NCBI RefSeq assembly: GCF_030908245.1
Contig: NZ_JAVFJJ010000018.1
Location: 1-64,000, forward strand
Direction: 5' to 3'
Origin: Sinomonas sp. ASV322
GTDB lineage: Bacteria > Actinomycetota > Actinomycetes > Actinomycetales > Micrococcaceae
Length of the DNA stretch: 64,000 nt
The notes beneath the pieces are model-generated. The model was not told the DNA's origin. It searched no databases and saw only the letters and a program-made list of their open reading frames with translations. Below, in pieces: positions 60,650-64,000 of this stretch; the stretch's first letter is position 1; each line of letters starts with the position of its first letter. A program made the translations under genes and the position numbers.

Positions 60650-63600
60650 GTGTCCCCCTCCCCCGCGTTCGAGTCGGCGTCGTCAGCCGCCAAGCTGCCT
60701 CACACCGAGGCGCCGGGCGCTGAGCTGCCTCGCCCTGAGCTGCCTCGCCCAGAGCTGCCGCTCGTTGACGTGCCGAGCCTCCTCAAGGCGGTGGGCCCCA
60801 CGACGATGGCCCGCGCGACGGCGTACGCGCGCGGCGGGCACGTGCTCGAGTTCGACTGGGACGCCGCCGCGGGCGAGCTGACGTCGCGGGTGCAGGGCGG
60901 CGAGGAAGAACCATACGAGTGCATCATCAGGATCCGCCACACGGGGGGCCGCGACGCGTACGCGGGCGGATGGTGCTCGTGCCCCGTCGGGACCGACTGC
61001 AAGCACATGCTCGCGACCGTCCTCGCCGCGAACGAACAGACGCTGCGCTCGCGCATGGGCCTCGCAGCGGCGAAAGGCGACCGCGCCCCGTCGTCCGCGA
61101 AAGCCCCGGCGTGGCGCACGGCGCTCGACGAGATCCTCGCCCCGTCGGCCGCCGGCCGCGCGGGGGCGCGGCGACCGCGCGCCGCTTCCCTCGGGATCCA
61201 GTTCGAGCTGCGCGACCTCGACGCCCACAAGGTCAAGAAGTACGGACGCGCGTTCGCGCGGCAGCACCGCGAGGGGACGAAGCTCGGGATCCGTCCCGTG
61301 AGCTGGAATGCGCAGACGAAGCGCTGGCTGCGCGGCAACCTGTCGTGGCAGACGTTCAGCCGTCCCGACGCCGCGGGCGAGTACGACCCGGCCCACTTCC
61401 GGCTCCTCCAACAGCTCTACCCGCTCCACCACGCGTCCGGCAGCTACTACTGGCGGCCGAACGATCCGTGGATCTACCTCGACGACTTTGCGAGCCAGCT
61501 CCTGTGGGCCGTCCTCGCCGACGCGCAGGCCGCAGGGATCGAGCTCATCGCAGGGCGGGGCGGCGCCGAGGTCGTATGCGCGCGCTCGGCCGAGATCGGC
61601 CTCGACGTGAGCGCGGCCGACGACGGCGCCATCACCCTCGCGCCGACCCTCTCCTTCGAGGGCGAAGGGCTTCCGGCCCCAGCGGCGGCCATCGGCGCGA
61701 TCTCCGATCACGGCGCGTTCGCCGTCATGCTCAGGGGGAAGGACGAGTTCATCGTGATCGGCCCGACGGCCCGGCTTCTCACGGATCGCGAGCGAGCCCT
61801 CCTGGGCCAGCCCGCGCCGATCGAGGTGCCCGCGCCTGATCGGGCCGCGTTCCTGACCGAGCTCTACCCCGATCTCGCGCGCACGCTCGCCGTCGCGAGC
61901 GGGGACGGGAGCATCGAGCTTCCGCCGGTCGAGCCGCCCGTGCTCGTCCTGACCGGGACCTTCGAGCCGAGGGATCGCCTTCGCATCGCGTGGCACTGGG
62001 AGTACAGGACGGGCGACGACGTGCGGCAGGCTCCGCTGTACTCTTCCGCGGGCGAGCGCCAGATCCGCGACGAAGCCGCCGAAGCTGCCGTGATCGAACG
62101 CGTGGCCGCGGCGCTCGAGGACAGCGTGCTCGGCCGTCGCGCTCTCGGCGACGCAACGCTCGCCGACCTGGACACGGCCGACTTCGCCGAGCGGACGATC
62201 CCGGAGCTCCGCGCGGTCGAGGGCGTCGACGTCGTCCTGCGCGGCGAACAGCCGGACTACCGTCGGCTCGACGGCGCCCCCGAACTCGTGCTGAGCGCAA
62301 TCGAGAGCGAGAAGCGCGACTGGTTCGATCTCGGGCTCATGATCTCGATCGAGGGGCGCCAGATCGCCTTCCAAGACGTGTTCGTCGCGCTCGCCAAGGG
62401 GCGGACGAAGGTCATGCTGCCGGACAAGTCGTGGTTCCGGATCGATACACCGGAGATCCTCAAGCTCAAGGAGCTCATCGAAACGTCCCACGAGCTGCGC
62501 GAATGGCGCGTCGAGGGCGGCACGCCCAAGCCGCCGCAGCTGAGCCTCTATCAGGCGGGGCTGTGGGACGAGATCGCCGAGATCGCGGGCGAGACGATCG
62601 AGCCGCCGCGCTGGCGCGAGACCGTCCGCGGGCTCCTCGACCCCGGGGCGCTCGAGGCCGTCCCCGTTCCAAGCGGCCTCGCGGCCGAGTTGCGGCCCTA
62701 CCAGTCCGAGGGCTTCCAGTGGCTCGCGTTCCTGTGGCGGCATGGGCTCGGCGGCGTCCTGGCGGACGACATGGGACTCGGCAAGACGCTCCAGACAATC
62801 GCGCTGTTCCTCCACGCCCGGGAGGCCGCGGGCGAGGCGACCGGCCCCGCCGAAGGCGAGACCCGCCGTCGTCCGTTCCTCGTCGTGGCGCCGACGTCGG
62901 TCGTGCCCAACTGGGCCGCCGAGGTCGCCCGCTTCGCCCCCTCGCTGCGGACGGTCGCCGTCACGGACACGGAGGCGGCCGCCGGGACACCCCTCTCTGA
63001 GGCGACCGTTGGAGCGGACGTCGTCGTCACGAGCTACGCGCTCTTCCGGCTCGACATCGACGCGTACGCGGCGCTCGAGTGGGATGGGATCGTCATGGAC
63101 GAGGCCCAGTTCCTCAAGAACCGTGCGACCAAGGCCCATCAATACGCGCGCGACTTCGACGCGCCGTTCAAGCTCGCGTTGACCGGCACGCCGCTCGAGA
63201 ACAACCTCATGGAGCTGTGGTCGCTCTTCGCGATCGTCGCGCCGGGGTTGTTTCCAGGCGCGAGCCATTTCGGGCAGGAGTTCGCCCGGCCCATCGAGAA
63301 GGGCGGGGACGCAGCGCGCCTCGGGCGCCTGCGCCGTCGCGTTCGGCCCCTCATGCTGCGCCGCACGAAGGAAGCCGTTGCGCGGGACCTGCCCGAGAAA
63401 GTCGAGCAGCGCCTCGACGTCGACCTCTCCCCCCAGCACCGGCGCCTCTACGAGCAGTACCTCCAACGCGAGCGCGAGAAGGTGCTCGGGCTTGTCGAGG
63501 ACCTCGATCGGAATCGATTCATCGTCTTCCGCTCCCTCACGCTCTTGCGGCTCATGGCCCTCGACCCCTCCCTCGTCGACTCGAAGCTCGACGGCGTGTC

Positions 63601-64000
63601 CCCCGCGAAGCTCGACGTCCTCCTCGAGCAGCTCGACGACGTCATCGCCGAGGGCCACCGCGCGCTCATCTTCAGCCAGTTCACGTCGTTCCTCAAACGC
63701 GCCGGCGAGCGGCTCGCGGCGGAAGGCGTCGAGTTCGCCTACCTCGACGGGACGACGAAGCGCCGGGGCGACGTCGTGCGCGCCTTCAAGGAAGGCACGG
63801 CGCCGGTCTTCCTCATCTCGCTCAAAGCCGGCGGCTTCGGACTCAACCTCACCGAGGCCGACTATTGCTTCCTCCTCGATCCCTGGTGGAATCCCGCTGC
63901 CGAGGCGCAGGCGGTGGACCGCACCCACCGCATCGGGCAGACGCGCACGGTCATGACGTACCGCCTCGTCGCGCGCGGAACCATCGAGGAGAAGGTCATG
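60650..64000 (+). CDS. SNF2-family DEAD/DEAH helicase with SWIM zinc finger, partial
   Basis: At least 1117 residues are present and the gene runs off the right edge. The start is a GTG at 60650 behind GGGAGGATG. A SWIM finger CSCPVGTDCKH lies at residues 109-119. An internal variable region of about 580 residues follows. The SNF2 core has motif I DDMGLGKT (705-712), motif II DEAQ (817-820), TGTPLEN, and the C-terminal motifs LISLKAGGFGLNLTEA and VDRTHRIGQTRTV. It is an ATP-driven DNA translocase, probably in DNA repair or chromatin-like remodelling. A long open frame on the other strand is a shadow. Confidence 0.93.
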   Translation, partial: MSPSPAFESASSAAKLPHTEAPGAELPRPELPRPELPLVDVPSLLKAVGPTTMARATAYARGGHVLEFDWDAAAGELTSRVQGGEEEPYECIIRIRHTGGRDAYAGGWCSCPVGTDCKHMLATVLAANEQTLRSRMGLAAAKGDRAPSSAKAPAWRTALDEILAPSAAGRAGARRPRAASLGIQFELRDLDAHKVKKYGRAFARQHREGTKLGIRPVSWNAQTKRWLRGNLSWQTFSRPDAAGEYDPAHFRLLQQLYPLHHASGSYYWRPNDPWIYLDDFASQLLWAVLADAQAAGIELIAGRGGAEVVCARSAEIGLDVSAADDGAITLAPTLSFEGEGLPAPAAAIGAISDHGAFAVMLRGKDEFIVIGPTARLLTDRERALLGQPAPIEVPAPDRAAFLTELYPDLARTLAVASGDGSIELPPVEPPVLVLTGTFEPRDRLRIAWHWEYRTGDDVRQAPLYSSAGERQIRDEAAEAAVIERVAAALEDSVLGRRALGDATLADLDTADFAERTIPELRAVEGVDVVLRGEQPDYRRLDGAPELVLSAIESEKRDWFDLGLMISIEGRQIAFQDVFVALAKGRTKVMLPDKSWFRIDTPEILKLKELIETSHELREWRVEGGTPKPPQLSLYQAGLWDEIAEIAGETIEPPRWRETVRGLLDPGALEAVPVPSGLAAELRPYQSEGFQWLAFLWRHGLGGVLADDMGLGKTLQTIALFLHAREAAGEATGPAEGETRRRPFLVVAPTSVVPNWAAEVARFAPSLRTVAVTDTEAAAGTPLSEATVGADVVVTSYALFRLDIDAYAALEWDGIVMDEAQFLKNRATKAHQYARDFDAPFKLALTGTPLENNLMELWSLFAIVAPGLFPGASHFGQEFARPIEKGGDAARLGRLRRRVRPLMLRRTKEAVARDLPEKVEQRLDVDLSPQHRRLYEQYLQREREKVLGLVEDLDRNRFIVFRSLTLLRLMALDPSLVDSKLDGVSPAKLDVLLEQLDDVIAEGHRALIFSQFTSFLKRAGERLAAEGVEFAYLDGTTKRRGDVVRAFKEGTAPVFLISLKAGGFGLNLTEADYCFLLDPWWNPAAEAQAVDRTHRIGQTRTVMTYRLVARGTIEEKVM

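Noticed and set aside
60683-63928. A 1081-codon open frame on the minus strand opposite the helicase
   Set aside because: It is antisense to a clear SNF2 protein, has no domain or start logic, and its composition (E/R/L/D-rich) is typical of a high-GC shadow frame.

Overview
The window is 64 kb of very GC-rich chromosomal DNA, densely packed, with many GTG starts and 4-nt ATGA/GTGA stop-start overlaps. This points to a high-GC actinobacterium. The monomeric NADP isocitrate dehydrogenase, the DUF6350-purN-purH neighbourhood, an MgtA-like mannosyltransferase beside a UDP-glucose dehydrogenase, and a SAM-IV type riboswitch suggest Micrococcaceae (Arthrobacter/Sinomonas-like). That placement is inference. 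I saw no rRNA, tRNA, insertion sequence, phage genes or CRISPR array.

Layout. 1-7650: a tandem repeat, a gamma-carbonic anhydrase, a ROK regulator with an mmsA-mmsB-chvE sugar ABC transporter, and a Gfo/Idh/MocA oxidoreductase. 7750-15030: two low-complexity exported proteins, monomeric isocitrate dehydrogenase and a secreted Asp-box (sialidase-like) protein. 15116-19556 (minus): a translationally coupled lipoprotein/adaptor/ATPase/MacB-like permease cassette beside a small secreted beta/gamma-crystallin-like protein. 19759-26471 (minus): a coupled ABC importer operon ending in a GDPD-inositol monophosphatase fusion and a beta-propeller-like protein. 26763-28771: a small acidic protein, a SARP/BTAD-type regulator and an exported protein with three CxxC repeats.

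28883-45564 is an organosulfur island. A SAM-IV type riboswitch precedes a flavin reductase, an SsuABC-like transporter, a TauD-like dioxygenase and an NtaA/SnaA-type monooxygenase. These are followed by a GNAT acetyltransferase, an FAD/NAD(P)-binding protein, an amino-acid ABC transporter, three more luciferase-like monooxygenases and a second solute-binding protein. The content recalls the Bacillus ytmI (S-alkylcysteine salvage) operon.

45750-48500 holds the most unusual system. Four paralogous peptides, each exactly 63 residues and alignable without gaps (LLPxR followed by an Asn-spaced hydrophobic tail), surround a membrane M50-type metalloprotease with an N-terminal PqqD/RRE-like domain. 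The promoter region carries three 11-bp-phased GATAAC-like repeats. This looks like an undescribed ribosomal peptide cassette.

48812-64000 is mainly housekeeping: purH, a DoxX-like protein, purN, a DUF6350 protein, an Old Yellow Enzyme, a DUF4383 protein, an MFS transporter, mgtA-like and ugd genes, a winged-helix regulator/membrane protein pair with two near-perfect operators, and a SNF2 helicase that runs off the right edge. Several intergenic spaces are filled with short GC-rich tandem repeats, some apparently of one dispersed family.
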